Source: Candidatus Cloacimonas sp. SDB (GTDB lineage Bacteria > Cloacimonadota > Cloacimonadia > Cloacimonadales > TCS61). From it: a stretch of 6,534 bases of DNA. Positions within the stretch are counted from its first letter, which is position 1, and each line of letters starts with the position of its first letter. Made by a program: the position numbers and the translations under genes. Shown here one piece after another: positions 5,322-6,534 of this stretch. The stretch lies in the NCBI GenBank assembly GCA_001412425.1, contig LKUH01000207.1:1-6534 (forward strand). Direction: 5' to 3'. The notes under the pieces are model-generated. The model did not search any database. It was not told the origin of the DNA and saw nothing but the letters and a program-made list of their open reading frames with translations.

Positions 5322-6478
5322 CAGTTAGAAAATTTCCTCATAAATGCCGGAATATCCATTTGCAGATTTCCCGCATTATCTTTCTGATTTCTCTGATTTA
5401 CTCTGCGCAGATCATTGGATTGGGAAGACCTGATTCTTTCCAAAACAGTACCCAGATCTTCCTGTGTATCATCTTTGAAGGGATCAATTTTCTCCAGCTC
5501 AGGTATGCTGTCATCATTAGATATTAACCCTGTGGCAATGATGGTTACCTTGATTTTACCATGCATTTCTTCGTCAAAAATAATTCCGGTAATAATATCC
5601 GCATCATTGCCGGCTTTGTTGCCGACTTCTGAGGTGATTATCTCAAATTCATCCATTTTGAAATCTTTTCCGACTGTAATATTTATCAGGATACCGGGGC
5701 AATTTTCCAGTACTATATCTGAAAGCAGGGGATTAGACATAGCTGAATTTGCCGCTTTCCGAGCTCTTTCATCACCTTCTTCAGTTGCTGAGCCCATTAA
5801 GGCAAGCCCTTTATTACCCATTATTGTTTTAACATCGGCAAAATCAACTTTTATGTAACCGCTTGAGTGAATGATATCGGAAACAGCTTTAGCAGCTTCA
5901 TAAAGAATATTATCGGCTTTCTTAAAAGCGTCAATTACGGTCATATCAGAGTAAAGTTCCCTTAATTTGTCGTTGGGAACTACTATAAGAGTGTCCAAAA
6001 TTTCTCTGAGCTTTTTTATTCCCTTTTCTGCATTAAGGATCCTTTTTCTTCCCTCACTTTTAAAGGGACGGCTGACAATCCCGATGGTTAGAATCTCCAT
6101 TTCTTTTGCCAGAGCAGCAATTACCGGAGCTGCACCCGTACCGGTTCCTCCGCCCATTCCGGCAGCAATGAATATCATGTTAGCACCTTTTAGATGCTTT
6201 TTAATATCTTCCCGTGATTCATCAGCAGATTTTCTGCCGATCTCCGGATCTGCGCCAGCTCCCAGTCCGCCCGTTTCTTCTTTACCCAGCTGAAGTTTCA
6301 GTTTGGCAAAAGATTTTTTCAAATCGGAAATATCTGTATTTGCAGCTATGAATTCCACGCCAGTAAGTGAATTTTCGATCATGGTATTTATAGCATTACC
6401 TCCGGCACCACCAACACCTATGATTTTAATATTTGTTCCGAAAACCACTTCATCACGTTCTAAATCAAGTTCAAGCAT
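5321..6478 (-). CDS. ftsZ: Cell division GTPase FtsZ
   Basis: FtsZ is the tubulin-like GTPase that polymerises into the division ring at mid-cell. This copy has 385 residues, a normal length. Visible parts: nucleotide-binding GVGGAGGNAIN (21-31), NTD (47-49), the tubulin signature GGGTGTG (109-115), VVPND (166-170), the T7 loop region (207-215), a divergent linker (about 323-372), and the C-terminal peptide DIPAFMRKFSN (375-385) that in other bacteria binds FtsA, ZipA and other partners. The T7 loop reads GYIKVDFAD: both catalytic aspartates are present (Asp212, Asp215), but the usual Asn before them is Lys210 (codon AAA at 5851-5849). In E. coli the equivalent Asn207 is needed for efficient GTP hydrolysis. 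The ATG start is secured by GGGAGG 4 nt upstream. A probable ftsA tail ends 12 nt before it, and the yvlD-type gene overlaps its stop. Confidence 0.97.
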   Translation of the reverse strand: MLELDLERDEVVFGTNIKIIGVGGAGGNAINTMIENSLTGVEFIAANTDISDLKKSFAKLKLQLGKEETGGLGAGADPEIGRKSADESREDIKKHLKGANMIFIAAGMGGGTGTGAAPVIAALAKEMEILTIGIVSRPFKSEGRKRILNAEKGIKKLREILDTLIVVPNDKLRELYSDMTVIDAFKKADNILYEAAKAVSDIIHSSGYIKVDFADVKTIMGNKGLALMGSATEEGDERARKAANSAMSNPLLSDIVLENCPGILINITVGKDFKMDEFEIITSEVGNKAGNDADIITGIIFDEEMHGKIKVTIIATGLISNDDSIPELEKIDPFKDDTQEDLGTVLERIRSSQSNDLRRVNQRNQKDNAGNLQMDIPAFMRKFSN

Positions 6479-6482
6479 ATTT

Positions 6483-6488
6483 CCTCCC
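6483..6488 (-). promoter_or_regulatory. Strong ribosome binding site of ftsZ
   Basis: On the minus strand GGGAGG is followed by AAAT and the ATG. It is the strongest ribosome binding site in the window, fitting the high expression FtsZ needs relative to FtsA. It lies entirely in the short gap between the two genes. Confidence 0.8.
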
Positions 6489-6490
6489 GG

Positions 6491-6534
6491 CTAAATGTAA
6501 TCTTTGAAAAAAGCAACAATTTTATTTATAAATT
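6491..6534 (-). CDS. ftsA: Probable FtsA C-terminal end (5' partial, 13 codons)
   Basis: A reading frame enters from the right edge and stops at TAG (6493-6491). It encodes FINKIVAFFKDYI. This is a short amphipathic helix with a hydrophobic face (Ile, Val, Phe) and lysines, which matches what is expected of FtsA's C-terminal membrane-targeting helix. FtsA is the actin-like protein that anchors FtsZ filaments to the membrane, and its gene commonly lies directly before ftsZ. The stop is 12 nt from the ftsZ start. The call rests on gene order and a 13-residue tail only, so another membrane-binding protein cannot be excluded. Confidence 0.55.
   Translation of the reverse strand, partial: FINKIVAFFKDYI

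Noticed and set aside
5415..6494. Three plus-strand open frames (147, 108 and 63 codons) opposite ftsZ
   Set aside because: They are antisense shadows of a fully conserved ftsZ and resemble no protein; their proline- and serine-rich stretches mirror Gly-rich FtsZ codons.

Overview
The window looks like chromosomal DNA of an AT-rich Gram-negative bacterium of the FCB group. The best guess is a Cloacimonadota-like (Cloacimonetes) organism or a close relative. Three things support this: a secreted protein ending in a type IX secretion type A (FlgD-like) sorting domain with the NPFNPST signature; a lipoprotein and a probable outer-membrane barrel, which imply two membranes; and an FtsZ with an ordinary C-terminal partner-binding peptide. 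The phylum is an inference, since no rRNA or complete marker set is present.

Layout. Positions 2-1120 (+) hold the 3' part of a large secreted protein with an Asp-box and a C-terminal sorting domain. It ends at a strong intrinsic terminator (1163-1200) capped by a UUCG tetraloop. Everything from 1195 to the right edge is on the minus strand. Read in the direction of transcription from the right edge it is: the last 13 codons of a probable ftsA; ftsZ; a YvlD/COG1950 four-helix membrane protein coupled to ftsZ by a TGATG overlap; a 109-bp AT-rich gap with a candidate promoter; a probable outer-membrane beta-barrel protein; a NodB-family polysaccharide deacetylase lipoprotein; a YpeA-like GNAT acetyltransferase; an unrecognised soluble protein; an unrecognised two-helix membrane protein; and an aspartate/glutamate racemase-family protein that converges on the first gene.

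The genes fall into two blocks. The right block is the end of a division cluster (ftsA-ftsZ plus a membrane protein). The left block of six genes is tightly packed: 14-nt overlap, 1-nt gap, 12-nt gap, 57-nt gap, 4-nt overlap. It probably forms one transcript whose recognisable members point to the cell envelope (barrel, glycan deacetylase, amino-acid racemase). No mobile element, CRISPR array, tRNA or rRNA was seen, and no gap exceeds about 110 bp. The most unusual single observation is a lysine in place of the near-invariant asparagine in the FtsZ T7 (synergy) loop. I found no wholly new system; the best candidates for undescribed biology are the two unrecognised small proteins and the ftsZ-yvlD coupling.
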